Below the pieces are notes generated by a model. That model ran no database searches. It saw only the letters and a program-made list of their open reading frames with translations, and was not told where the DNA came from. The translations under genes were made by a program, and so were the position numbers. DNA of 64,000 bases from positions 4,187,016-4,251,015 of the forward strand of contig NZ_ARVV01000001.1 in assembly GCF_000385375.1 (NCBI RefSeq), read 5' to 3'. Positions 36,443 to 44,626 of the stretch are shown piece by piece; position 1 is the first letter of the stretch, and each line of letters starts with the position of its first letter. This stretch comes from Methyloversatilis discipulorum. Its GTDB lineage: Bacteria; Pseudomonadota; Gammaproteobacteria; Burkholderiales; Rhodocyclaceae.

Positions 36443-38212
36443 GTGCATAGCGCGCACGCCCGCCGCAGCCTGCGCCTGATCAACGACAGCGGCGCCATTT
36501 CCGCTGCGAGCGCCTGGTTGCGCACGCTCGGCGACAGCTTCGATCTGGGCAGCGAGCTGGTGTTCCGGCTCGACCTGTGCGCATCGGAACTGGTCGCCAA
36601 CATCGTCAGCTACGCCTTCGACGACGAGGCACCACACACCATTGCGCTCGACCTGATCCTGGAACCGCAGTCGGTCAAGCTGGTGGTGGCCGACGACGGC
36701 CGCGAATTCGATCCGCTGGAACTGCCGGAGCCGGTGACGCCGGCCACGCTGGAAGAGGCGAGCGTCGGCGGACTGGGCGTGCATCTGGTACGCCAGTTCG
36801 CCGATCAGGTCAGTTACGAGCGCGCCAGCGGCCGCAACCAGCTCACGCTGGCATGGACCCGGCCAAGTCGCAGCAGTCCGAGCGGCAGCCGCACCCCGGT
36901 ACGCCGCGGTGTCGAGCGTCGGCGCCGTCAGGCCGCGGTGTTCCCGCTGATCCGTGCCGACGGCAGCCGCGTCAGCCACGACGCCCGCGTCAGCGGCGAG
37001 CGCCGTGCCCTCGGTTTCATTTCGCGGCTCGACCTGTTCCGCGACGTGCCCTACGCGCTGATCGAAGGCCTGCTCGCCCACTGCGCCCAGCGCGACTACC
37101 CGGACGAATACGTGGTGCTGGCGCCCGGCATGCGAAACGACCACGTCGCCCTGGTGCTGGCCGGGCGGCTGCGGGTGTACCTGGACGATCCAGCGACTGA
37201 CGGCCAGGGTGGCTACACGGTGATCGGCAGCGGCGAATGCGCGGGAGAGCTCTCGATCATCGACGGCGAGCCGGCGTCCGCCTGGGTGGTGGCCGAGCCC
37301 GGCACGCGCCTGCTGCTGATCGACGCCCACACCTTCTTTTCCGAGCTGCTGCCACTGCCCCAGGTCGCCCGCAACCTGCTGCGCCTGATGGCGGCGCGCA
37401 TGCGCCAGGCCAATCATCAGGTGGTCGAGCAAGTGCGCCGTTCGCTGGTGCTGGAACGCCTGCAGTCCGAGCTGCGCACCGCGCAGGAAATCCAGTCGGG
37501 CATGCTGCCGCTGCGCTCACCGATGTTCGCCGAACATCCGGAGATCGAGTGCGAAGCCAGCATCCAGCAGGCGCGCGAGATCGGCGGCGACTTCTTCGAC
37601 GCCTTCTTCATCGACGAGAACCGCCTGTTCGTCGCCATCGGCGACGTCTGCGGCAAGGGCATGCCGGCCGCGCTGCTGATGATGCGCACCTTGACCACGC
37701 TGCGCGCCGAAGCGGCACGCAAACAGGGGCAGAAGGGGCATCTGGAAAGGGTGATGGAGCGCACCAACCGCAAGCTCGCGCTGAACAACGAACGCCTGCT
37801 GTTCGCCAGCCTGTTCATCGGCCTGCTGGACACCCGCGACGGCAGCTTCCGCTACGCCAACGCCGGCCATCTGCGGCCGGTGCTGCTGCGTCGTGGCGAC
37901 GCGCCGGTGCTGCTCAAGGTGCCGCGCAACCCGATTGCCGGCATCGACCCGACCATCGATTACGCGCTCGGCGAAACCCGGCTCGGCTCGGGTGACCAGC
38001 TGCTGCTCTACACCGACGGCGTGACGGAAGCGCTGAACACGCGCGGCGAACTGTTCGGCGAAACGCGGCTGCTGGCGACGCTGACCGGTCTGCGCGCCGG
38101 CGCGGCAGGCGCCATCGACACGGTACGCGAGGCGATGCGCCTGTTCTGCGACGGTCAGGCGCCGTCGGACGACGTGACGCTGCTGGCGCTGCGCTACGTC
38201 GGCCACGCGTAG
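36443..38212 (+). CDS. Partner-switching fusion: anti-sigma kinase, cNMP domain and PP2C phosphatase
   Basis: This 589-residue protein has three modules. About residues 1-140 form a GHKL/RsbW-like kinase (N box ASELVANIVSYAFDD, VADDGREFDP, GGLGVHLVRQFAD). About 190-320 form a Crp-like cyclic nucleotide domain (LFRDVPYALIEGLL, ECAGELSIIDGEPAS). About 370-589 are a SpoIIE/PP2C phosphatase (REIGGDFFDAF, DVCGKGMPAALLM, YANAGHLRPV, SDDVTLLAL). GTG 36443 with GGAG six bases upstream is favoured over GTG 36431, which contains that ribosome site. It should phosphorylate and dephosphorylate the neighbouring STAS protein, perhaps under nucleotide control. HsbR of Pseudomonas combines similar modules in another order. 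Confidence 0.9.
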   Translation: MHSAHARRSLRLINDSGAISAASAWLRTLGDSFDLGSELVFRLDLCASELVANIVSYAFDDEAPHTIALDLILEPQSVKLVVADDGREFDPLELPEPVTPATLEEASVGGLGVHLVRQFADQVSYERASGRNQLTLAWTRPSRSSPSGSRTPVRRGVERRRRQAAVFPLIRADGSRVSHDARVSGERRALGFISRLDLFRDVPYALIEGLLAHCAQRDYPDEYVVLAPGMRNDHVALVLAGRLRVYLDDPATDGQGGYTVIGSGECAGELSIIDGEPASAWVVAEPGTRLLLIDAHTFFSELLPLPQVARNLLRLMAARMRQANHQVVEQVRRSLVLERLQSELRTAQEIQSGMLPLRSPMFAEHPEIECEASIQQAREIGGDFFDAFFIDENRLFVAIGDVCGKGMPAALLMMRTLTTLRAEAARKQGQKGHLERVMERTNRKLALNNERLLFASLFIGLLDTRDGSFRYANAGHLRPVLLRRGDAPVLLKVPRNPIAGIDPTIDYALGETRLGSGDQLLLYTDGVTEALNTRGELFGETRLLATLTGLRAGAAGAIDTVREAMRLFCDGQAPSDDVTLLALRYVGHA

Positions 38213-38217
38213 AACAT

Positions 38218-38253
38218 GCATCCGCCACGTCCTTCGCGGACAGCGGCGGATGC
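38218..38253. terminator. Hairpin between convergent genes
   Basis: A nine-bp perfect stem, GCATCCGCC with GGCGGATGC, encloses an inner GTCC/GGAC stem. It lies between the ends of the PP2C fusion and the parvulin gene, with no long T tract, so it could stop both transcripts weakly. Confidence 0.5.
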
Positions 38254-38262
38254 CCGTCGTGC

Positions 38263-39063
38263 TTACTGCACCTTGGCCTTCGACATCAGCGACTCGATGT
38301 GGGCCTGCACCGCCTGCTGCTGCATCGATTCGATCACGCGGTCCTTCACCTCCTCGAACTTCGGCGCTTCGGCGCGGCGGACGTCGTCGAGCTGGATCAC
38401 GTGGAAGCCGTAGGCGGTCTTGACCGGCTCGGTCGTGAACTGGCCCTTCTCCAGCTTCTGCAGTGCCGCGTCGAACTCCGGCACGAAGGAGCCCGGGCGC
38501 GACCAGCCCAGTTCACCGCCGCGCTCCTTGCTGCCCGGATCGTTCGACACCGACACCAGTTCGGTAAAGGGCGTGCCGGCCTGCAGCTTGGCGATGATGT
38601 CGCGCGCGACCTCTTCGGAATCGACCAGGATGTGGCGCGACGCGTATTCGTTCGGGCCGCCCTGGGCGACCACGCGCTCGTACTCGGCGCGGGCGGCCGC
38701 CTCCGTCACCGGGTTCTTCTCGACCCAGCGCTCCAGGTAGGCGTTGGCCAGCAGTTCGCCACTGGAATAGGCGATGCGCTGCTGTACCTCGGGCACCTTG
38801 TCGGTACCGGCCTTGCGTGCCGCCTGCAGCAGCACCTCGCGGCGCACCAGGTGCTCGCGCACGCGGTTGCGCAGTTCTTCGTTGTCCGGCGCGCCCTGGG
38901 CGACCTGCTCACGTACCAGCAGATCCGCCAGCGCAGCGGGCACGGCCACGCCATTGACCTTGGCCAGCGCGGCACCGGCAGCAGGCGCCTTGGTTTCGGC
39001 CACGGCGGAGGTGGCAACACTCATCATCAGGGCGGCGGCAAGCACGCCGATACGGTGGTTCAT
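38263..39063 (-). CDS. Parvulin-type peptidyl-prolyl isomerase
   Basis: This 266-residue exported protein has a signal peptide (1-22, AVA-E). An N-terminal SurA-like helical chaperone region follows, then a parvulin domain (YASRHILVDSEEVARDI to PVKTAYGFHVIQLDDV), and a C-terminal helix. It assists folding of outer-membrane or periplasmic proteins. It is transcribed divergently from olsB across 163 bases. A paralogue of SurA/PrsA is likely, with no operon clue. Confidence 0.93.
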   Translation of the reverse strand: MNHRIGVLAAALMMSVATSAVAETKAPAAGAALAKVNGVAVPAALADLLVREQVAQGAPDNEELRNRVREHLVRREVLLQAARKAGTDKVPEVQQRIAYSSGELLANAYLERWVEKNPVTEAAARAEYERVVAQGGPNEYASRHILVDSEEVARDIIAKLQAGTPFTELVSVSNDPGSKERGGELGWSRPGSFVPEFDAALQKLEKGQFTTEPVKTAYGFHVIQLDDVRRAEAPKFEEVKDRVIESMQQQAVQAHIESLMSKAKVQ

Positions 39064-39226
39064 CAGTACATCCTCGTGGGTTGTGTGGGGCTCGATCGAG
39101 CGGAATGCTTATACCGCCCTTTTGGCCAGCGTGGCGAGGGCCGCTGTAACCGTGCTGTCGCCGCGGCGTCATATGTGCTGAACACGCGCTGCATATCTTG
39201 AAGCGGTACCCTTCACGGAGACGGGA

Positions 39227-39985
39227 ATGCTTCAGATCGATTCGGCACGCGAACGGCGTGCCCAGCGCAACCTCAGCGTCACGCTGGCGGCCTGCGAATC
39301 CGAGGTGCTGGCGGCGCAGCAGCTGCGCTGGCGGGTGTTCGCCGACGAGCTTGGCGCACGGCTCGACAGCCCGGTGCACGGCGCCGACATCGACCGCTTC
39401 GACGCCCACTGCAAACACCTGATCGTGCGCGACGAGGACAACGGCCGCATCGTCGGCTGCTACCGCATCCTGCCGCCCGAGGCGGCGCGGCGCACTGGTG
39501 GCTACTACTCGGAAACAGAATTCGACCTCGGGCGGCTCGACCACCTGCGCTCGCAGATGGTCGAGATCGGCCGCTCCTGCATCGACGCCGACTACCGCAA
39601 CAACGCGGCAGTGATCGCGCTGCTGTGGTCCGGTCTCGCGCGCTACATGCTCGACGGTGGCCACCAGTACCTGATCGGCTGCGCCAGCATCGGTCTGGCC
39701 GACGGCGGCCACAACGCGGCGGCCATCTGGGCCGGCCTGAGCGCGCACATGGCGCCGGCCGAGTACCGGGTGTTCCCGAAGGTGCGGCTGCCGCTTGAAC
39801 GCCTGACGCCGAACGCCAGCAGCGTGCTGCCGCCGCTGGTCAAGGGCTATATCCGCGCCGGCGCCGAGGTGTGCGGCGAACCAGCCTGGGACCCGGATTT
39901 CAACACCGCCGACCTGCCGCTGCTGCTCACCATGGCCAAGCTGGACGCGCGCTACGCGCGCCACTTCGTGCAGCGCGCCGCCTGA
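39227..39985 (+). CDS. olsB: Ornithine N-acyltransferase OlsB (GNAT fold)
   Basis: This 252-residue acyltransferase has the segment LRWRVFADELGARLD, EIGRSCIDADYRNNAAV and a conserved IGCASIG strand, as in OlsB and acyl-homoserine lactone synthase-like acyltransferases. It attaches a 3-hydroxyacyl group from ACP to ornithine, giving lyso-ornithine lipid. GGAGACGGGA is its ribosome site. olsA, for the second acylation, follows 24 bases later, which fixes the function. Confidence 0.9.
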   Translation: MLQIDSARERRAQRNLSVTLAACESEVLAAQQLRWRVFADELGARLDSPVHGADIDRFDAHCKHLIVRDEDNGRIVGCYRILPPEAARRTGGYYSETEFDLGRLDHLRSQMVEIGRSCIDADYRNNAAVIALLWSGLARYMLDGGHQYLIGCASIGLADGGHNAAAIWAGLSAHMAPAEYRVFPKVRLPLERLTPNASSVLPPLVKGYIRAGAEVCGEPAWDPDFNTADLPLLLTMAKLDARYARHFVQRAA

Positions 39986-40009
39986 TCCGCGAACCGGGGA
40001 GGACGTAAG

Positions 40010-40846
40010 ATGTCTGTCATCAGTCTGTTTGCCGACCTCGATCTTCCCTTGTCGCATCCTCATCCGCACCACCCCGTCGCGGCGCGCGCCGCCGCGGCGA
40101 CACACCACACTTCCGGCCTGCGCGCGCAGGCGCGCATGAGCTGGCGCATCGCGCGGCTGGCCCTGCATCTGGCGGCCGGCTGCTCGCGCGTCGCCCTGCT
40201 CTATCCGCTGGTCGGCGAGCGCACGCAGCGCAAGATGCGCGCACGCTGGTCGCGCCAGCTGCTCGGCGTGCTCGGCGTCGAACTGCAGGCGCAGGGGCCG
40301 CTGCCCCGGCCCGGCCAGCTGCTGGTGAGCAATCACATCTCCTGGGTGGACGTGTTCGTGATCAACGCCATCTCGCCGCTGTCCTTCGTCTGCAAGGACG
40401 AGGTCCGCAGCTGGCCGCTGCTCGGCTGGCTCGTGGCGCGCAACCACACGGTATTCATCCGCCGCGCCAGCCGCAGTTCGGCGGCCGAGGTGCGCGACCG
40501 GCTGGTCGGCTCGCTCAGCTGCGGACGCAGCGTGATGGTGTTCCCGGAAGGCACGACCACCGACGGCCGCGCCGTGCTGCCCTTCCGCGCCGCGCTGTTC
40601 CAGGCGGCGATCGACGCCGGCCGTGCGGTCAAGCCGGTGCGGCTGCGCTATGTCGATCACCGTGGCGAGCACTCGGACGCCGCCGCCTACATCGACGACG
40701 TGAGCTTCTGGCAGTCGGTCTGCATGCTGGCGCGCGCACCGCGCACCGTCGCCCGGGTCGAACTACTGCCGGCCCTGCCCTCGCACGGCCTGACGCGGCA
40801 GGATCTGGCGCAGGTGACGCACGCCCAGGTGAGCGCGACCGCCTGA
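40010..40846 (+). CDS. olsA: Lyso-ornithine lipid O-acyltransferase OlsA
   Basis: This is a 278-residue PlsC-fold acyltransferase. It has the block I motif SNHISWVD, TVFIRR in block II and FPEGTTTDG in block III, with a hydrophobic N-terminal helix (about 45-62). It adds the second fatty acid to lyso-ornithine lipid in the inner membrane. The proximity of OlsB supports this over a generic 1-acylglycerol-3-phosphate acyltransferase. An AGGA ribosome site precedes the ATG. Confidence 0.88.
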   Translation: MSVISLFADLDLPLSHPHPHHPVAARAAAATHHTSGLRAQARMSWRIARLALHLAAGCSRVALLYPLVGERTQRKMRARWSRQLLGVLGVELQAQGPLPRPGQLLVSNHISWVDVFVINAISPLSFVCKDEVRSWPLLGWLVARNHTVFIRRASRSSAAEVRDRLVGSLSCGRSVMVFPEGTTTDGRAVLPFRAALFQAAIDAGRAVKPVRLRYVDHRGEHSDAAAYIDDVSFWQSVCMLARAPRTVARVELLPALPSHGLTRQDLAQVTHAQVSATA

Positions 40847-40945
40847 ACAGTTGATTCGGATCAACGGCCGCGCAGCACGGCGGCGTACCGTGGAATCGGA
40901 GGCTGCGGCACGGTGCCGCAGACCGGACGGTACGAGGAGAACCGC

Positions 40946-41452
40946 ATGATCCGCGAAGTCACCGGAGACATTCTTTTTACGCAGGCCCAGGTCATCGCCC
41001 ACGGCATCGCCGTGCGCGAACGTTTCGACCACGGTCTGGCGCTGGCACTGCGTGAGCGCTGGCCGTCGATGGCGCGCGATTACCGGCATGCACAGCACGG
41101 CCGCCACATGGTGCCGGGCGAGGTGTGGTCGTGGGCCGGCGTCGATAACGACGGCAGCACGCGCAACATCGTGAACATGCTCACCCAGGACATGGTGGGT
41201 GAAGGACCGGCCGCCAAGCCGGGCAAAGCGACGGTCGAGCACGTGCATCACGCGCTGAAAGCGCTGGCCCGGCACCTGCAGGCGATCGGCGCCACCAGCG
41301 TGGCACTGCCGCGGCTCGCCACCGGCGTCGGCGGTCTGGACTGGGCCGAAGTGAAGCCGCTGATCGAACAGCATCTGGCGCCGCTGGGCATTCCGGTCGT
41401 CGTCTATGAAACCTATCGCAAGGACGTGGTGGCCGACGAGAAGCTGCACTGA
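40946..41452 (+). CDS. Macrodomain (ADP-ribose binding) protein
   Basis: This 168-residue protein has the beginning REVTGDILFTQAQVIAHGI and later LPRLATGVGGLDWAEV, which are macrodomain ribose- and phosphate-loop motifs of the Poa1p/ALC1 type. It may remove ADP-ribose from proteins or nucleic acid ends. GAGGAGA is just before the ATG. It stands alone, with no toxin or ADP-ribosyltransferase gene next to it. It is convergent with a small exported protein gene. Confidence 0.87.
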   Translation: MIREVTGDILFTQAQVIAHGIAVRERFDHGLALALRERWPSMARDYRHAQHGRHMVPGEVWSWAGVDNDGSTRNIVNMLTQDMVGEGPAAKPGKATVEHVHHALKALARHLQAIGATSVALPRLATGVGGLDWAEVKPLIEQHLAPLGIPVVVYETYRKDVVADEKLH

Positions 41453-41472
41453 AGCTGCCGGCGCGGCGGAAT

Positions 41473-41862
41473 TCAGCGCCCGTCGCGCAGGCTGTCGATC
41501 AGCGCCATATTGTGTTCGAGCAGGCGATTGCATTCGTCGTCGCGCTGCGCGAACGCGTCGTCCAGCCCCTGCGCCTGTGCCGGGTCGGCGCGGCGTTCGG
41601 CCAGCGCCTTGCGCTCGCGCGCCAGCACGGCCGCGACCTGCGGGCGCTCGCCGAGGCGCATGGCCAGCGACAGGTAGTTCTTCGCCGCGTACTGGACGCG
41701 CACGGTCCGGCTCGCCTGCGGATGCGCTGCCGCGATATCGCCGTAGATCGCCGAGCAGGCGGCCAGCCGGTCGGCCAGCGTCGGCCGGTCCAGCACCTGG
41801 GCCTGCGCGGCGGCAGCAAGCAGCAAAAGGGTCATCGAGAGCGCTGTGTGTTTGATGTGCAT
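41473..41862 (-). CDS. Secreted hypothetical helical protein
   Basis: This 129-residue protein has a signal peptide (1-20, AQA-Q) and an all-helical mature domain with two Cys (AACSAIYGDI and DECNRLLEH). Such two-Cys helical periplasmic proteins are common but unnamed. A GGAGG ribosome site favours start 41862 over 41904. It follows the ligase gene on the same strand after 160 bases. Confidence 0.7.
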   Translation of the reverse strand: MHIKHTALSMTLLLLAAAAQAQVLDRPTLADRLAACSAIYGDIAAAHPQASRTVRVQYAAKNYLSLAMRLGERPQVAAVLARERKALAERRADPAQAQGLDDAFAQRDDECNRLLEHNMALIDSLRDGR

Positions 41863-42022
41863 GCATGTGCCTCCGTGTTCGGCATCGCAGCGTAGACAGC
41901 GCACGGCCGCCGCTGCAGCCGCCGAACCGCGATGAGGACCGGGTCACCGCACGATCGGGAACACATCCCCTGTGCGGCGAGCGTTGGCACTCCGGTGCCC
42001 AGGACGGCTTCCCGTGACGCAC

Positions 42023-42850
42023 CTAAGGCAGCAGCCGCTCGCGCAGGAAAACCGGAAAGCGCGGCTGGCCACGTGGCGTCAGTTCGCGATAGCGGTAGGT
42101 GACGACGGCGCCGATGGCCGGCGGCGCGGCGCGCTGGGCGTCGGTGAAACCGCTGCCGATGCGGAAACGCCGTCCCGCTGCATCGACCACCTCGAGCGCG
42201 CCCAGCCGGCCACGATGGCGGCCCTTGCCCGGCAGGTGGGCGAGCACGGTCGCTTCGGCATCGAGAAAGGGCGTGAGCTTGAGCAGTGCGTCGCTGCGAC
42301 CGGCCGTCCAGTGGGCATCGGCCCGGTGCAGCATCAGGCCTTCGCCACCGCCGGCGACAACCTCGTCGAACAGCGCCTGCAGCGCGGCATGGTCGGCGAG
42401 TCGCTGCTGCGGCACGACACGTATCCAGTCGGCGGCGGTCGCCTCGACCAGCTGCTGCATGCGCGCGAGCCGCTGCGAAAAGTCGCCGTCCGCGCCGGGA
42501 AGATCGAACAGCATGTAACGCACCGCGCGCCAGTCGGCATCCGCCGGGCGCTCACGGCGGACGATGCCCGACAGTTCGTCGAAGCGGCCGCGCCCCAGCC
42601 ACAGTTCGCCGTCGAGCGGGAATCCGGGCAGCGGCGCGATAAACCACGCCGGTGCGGCGATGACCGCACCGTTGCGCAGGCGCAGCGCCTGCCCGTCCCA
42701 GCGGGCACGGACACCGTCAAGCTTCTCGCTGACCCAGTAGGGCGCCGGGTCGATGTCGGCCGGCGCGCGCTGCGCCAGCATCGGCGACAGCGGGTCGGCG
42801 ACGGCGAATGACGAAAACAGGCCGCAGAGAAGGAACAACAGCGCGCGCAT
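42023..42850 (-). CDS. Exported ATP-dependent DNA ligase (LigE type)
   Basis: This 275-residue protein has a signal peptide (1-18, cleavage near AVA-D). A minimal adenylation domain has active-site Lys43 in SEKLDGVRARWDG and motif DGELWLGRG. An OB domain follows (TPFLDAEATVLAH to RFPVFLRERLLP) with the LKLTP lysine. These minimal ligases without extra DNA-binding domains are exported in Neisseria and Haemophilus and may mend DNA in the periplasm, perhaps during uptake. The start at 42850 was taken because a GGAG site precedes it and the signal peptide is then N-terminal; the open frame to 43081 is a shadow. Confidence 0.9.
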   Translation of the reverse strand: MRALLFLLCGLFSSFAVADPLSPMLAQRAPADIDPAPYWVSEKLDGVRARWDGQALRLRNGAVIAAPAWFIAPLPGFPLDGELWLGRGRFDELSGIVRRERPADADWRAVRYMLFDLPGADGDFSQRLARMQQLVEATAADWIRVVPQQRLADHAALQALFDEVVAGGGEGLMLHRADAHWTAGRSDALLKLTPFLDAEATVLAHLPGKGRHRGRLGALEVVDAAGRRFRIGSGFTDAQRAAPPAIGAVVTYRYRELTPRGQPRFPVFLRERLLP

Positions 42851-42941
42851 GAGCGGAACTCCGATGACGGAGCCGCGATTATCACGCGCAATGACAACGG
42901 CAACCCACGCAGCGCCTGCTCGTGCAGCGCGTTGCGGACCT

Positions 42942-43151
42942 TCAGCGTGCTTCGCCGGCCTTGTCGCGCTCGCGCTGGTAGCGCTCGTACTCGAGATTCG
43001 CCGTATCCAGGCAGCGGCTGCGCTCGGCCGCATCGACGATGCGGTCGCATTCGTTCTGGCGCCAGCCGGCGGCGCCGTCATAGACCTGACGGCTGCTGCA
43101 GCCGGCCAGTACGCAGGTCAGAACGGTGATGGCGGCGATCAGGCGGATCAC
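42942..43151 (-). CDS. Small lipoprotein downstream of livF
   Basis: This 69-residue protein has a lipobox LAGC (Cys18), making it a membrane lipoprotein. Two Cys (ECDRI, SRCLD) and a helical tail follow. GGGGAG lies eight bases ahead of the GTG start (43151). It is 4 bases from the livF stop and may belong to the liv transcript. No family recognised. Confidence 0.72.
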   Translation of the reverse strand: MIRLIAAITVLTCVLAGCSSRQVYDGAAGWRQNECDRIVDAAERSRCLDTANLEYERYQRERDKAGEAR

Positions 43152-43155
43152 GGCT

Positions 43156-43857
43156 TCACTCCCCGAGATAGGCGGCACGTACCGCCGGGTTGTCCAGCAG
43201 TTCGGCCGCCGGTGCGCTCAGCGTGATTTCGCCGCCGTCCATGACGCAGCCGCGGTCGCACAGCGACAGCGCGAGCCGCGCGTTCTGTTCGACCAGCAGC
43301 AGCGTGACCCCTTCGCGCGCGACTTCGCGGATCACGTCGAACACCGTGTCGACCATGATGGGCGACAGGCCCATAGACGGCTCGTCGAGCAGAAGGATGC
43401 GTGGCCGGCTCATCAGCGCGCGGCCGATGGCCACCATCTGCTGCTCGCCGCCGGACAGCGTGCCGGCGGTCTGGCCGGCGCGCTCCTTCAGCCGCGGCAG
43501 AAGACCGAACACGCGTTCGATGTCGGCCGCTATGGCGGCCTTGTCGTCGCGCACGTAGGCGCCCATTTCGAGGTTTTCGAGCACCGACAGCCGGGCGAAC
43601 ACGCCGCGACCTTCCGGCACCAGCGCCAGGCCCTTGCGCACCAGCAGGTGTGGCGGCGCGTGCTCGATCGCCTCGCCACCCAGCTTCACGCTGCCGCGCG
43701 CCGGCAGCATGCGGGAGATGGCCTTCAGCGTGCTGGTCTTGCCGGCGCCGTTGGCGCCGATCAGCGCCACCTTCTCGCCGGCGGCGACATCGAGGTCGAC
43801 GCCGCGCACCGCGCAGATGCCGCCGTAATGCACTTCGAGTCCGCGCACCTCAAGCAT
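43156..43857 (-). CDS. livF: Branched-chain amino acid ABC transporter ATPase LivF
   Basis: This 233-residue ABC ATPase has a Walker A GANGAGKTS, signature LSGGEQQMVAIGRALMSRP and Walker B ILLLDEPSMGLSP. It energises uptake with LivG/H/M. The start at 43857 is a clean ABC start and overlaps livG by 8 bases. Confidence 0.95.
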   Translation of the reverse strand: MLEVRGLEVHYGGICAVRGVDLDVAAGEKVALIGANGAGKTSTLKAISRMLPARGSVKLGGEAIEHAPPHLLVRKGLALVPEGRGVFARLSVLENLEMGAYVRDDKAAIAADIERVFGLLPRLKERAGQTAGTLSGGEQQMVAIGRALMSRPRILLLDEPSMGLSPIMVDTVFDVIREVAREGVTLLLVEQNARLALSLCDRGCVMDGGEITLSAPAAELLDNPAVRAAYLGE

Positions 43858-44626
43858 CGACCGCCTCCGTACCGAGGTAGGCGGCAATCACGCGCGGGTC
43901 GCGCCGCACGACGTCCGGCACGTCCTCGGCGATCTTCTCGCCGTAATCGAGCACGGCGACGCGGTCGCACAGCCCCATCACCAGTTTCACGTCGTGCTCG
44001 ATCAGCAGCACGGTCAGGCCATCGCCGCGCAGCTTATCGATCAGCGCGCGCAGGCCGGCGGTTTCGGTCGCGTTCATGCCGGCGGCCGGTTCGTCCAGCG
44101 CCAGCAGCTTCGGTTCGGTCGCCAGCGCGCGGGCGATTTCCAGCCGGCGCTGGTCGCCGTAACTCAGGTGGGTGGCCTGCTGGTTGGCCAGCCGGTCGAT
44201 GCCGACATAGCGCAGCAGCGCATGCGCGCGCGCCTCGGTGTCGGCCTCCTCGCGCCGCGCCGCCGGCGTGCGCAGGATGGCGCCGAGTACGCCGGTGCGC
44301 AGCCGGATGTGGCGGCCGACCATCACGTTCTCCAGCGCGCTCATCGCGCCGAACAGCCGGATGTTCTGGAAGGTGCGGGCGATGCCGACGCCGGCGATTC
44401 GGTGCGGCACGCCCAGCGGCAGCGGCTGGCCGTTGAAGCGCACCTCGCCCTGGTCGGCGCTGTACAGGCCGGTCAGCACGTTGAAGAAGCTGGTCTTGCC
44501 GGCGCCATTGGGGCCGATCAGGCCGTACACCTCGCCGGCGCGTATCGCCAGCGACACGTCGCGCAGCGCCTGTACGCCGCCGAAGCGCTTGCTGATGCCG
44601 TTCGCTTCGAGCAGAGGTGTGCTCAT
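43850..44626 (-). CDS. livG: Branched-chain amino acid ABC transporter ATPase LivG
   Basis: This 258-residue ATPase has a Walker A GPNGAGKTSFFN, signature LSYGDQRRLEIARAL, Walker B LLALDEPAAGMN and the C-terminal LIEHDVKLVM. The start at 44626 overlaps livM's stop by 4 bases. A longer frame to 44887 is only a shadow of livM. Confidence 0.95.
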   Translation of the reverse strand: MSTPLLEANGISKRFGGVQALRDVSLAIRAGEVYGLIGPNGAGKTSFFNVLTGLYSADQGEVRFNGQPLPLGVPHRIAGVGIARTFQNIRLFGAMSALENVMVGRHIRLRTGVLGAILRTPAARREEADTEARAHALLRYVGIDRLANQQATHLSYGDQRRLEIARALATEPKLLALDEPAAGMNATETAGLRALIDKLRGDGLTVLLIEHDVKLVMGLCDRVAVLDYGEKIAEDVPDVVRRDPRVIAAYLGTEAVDA

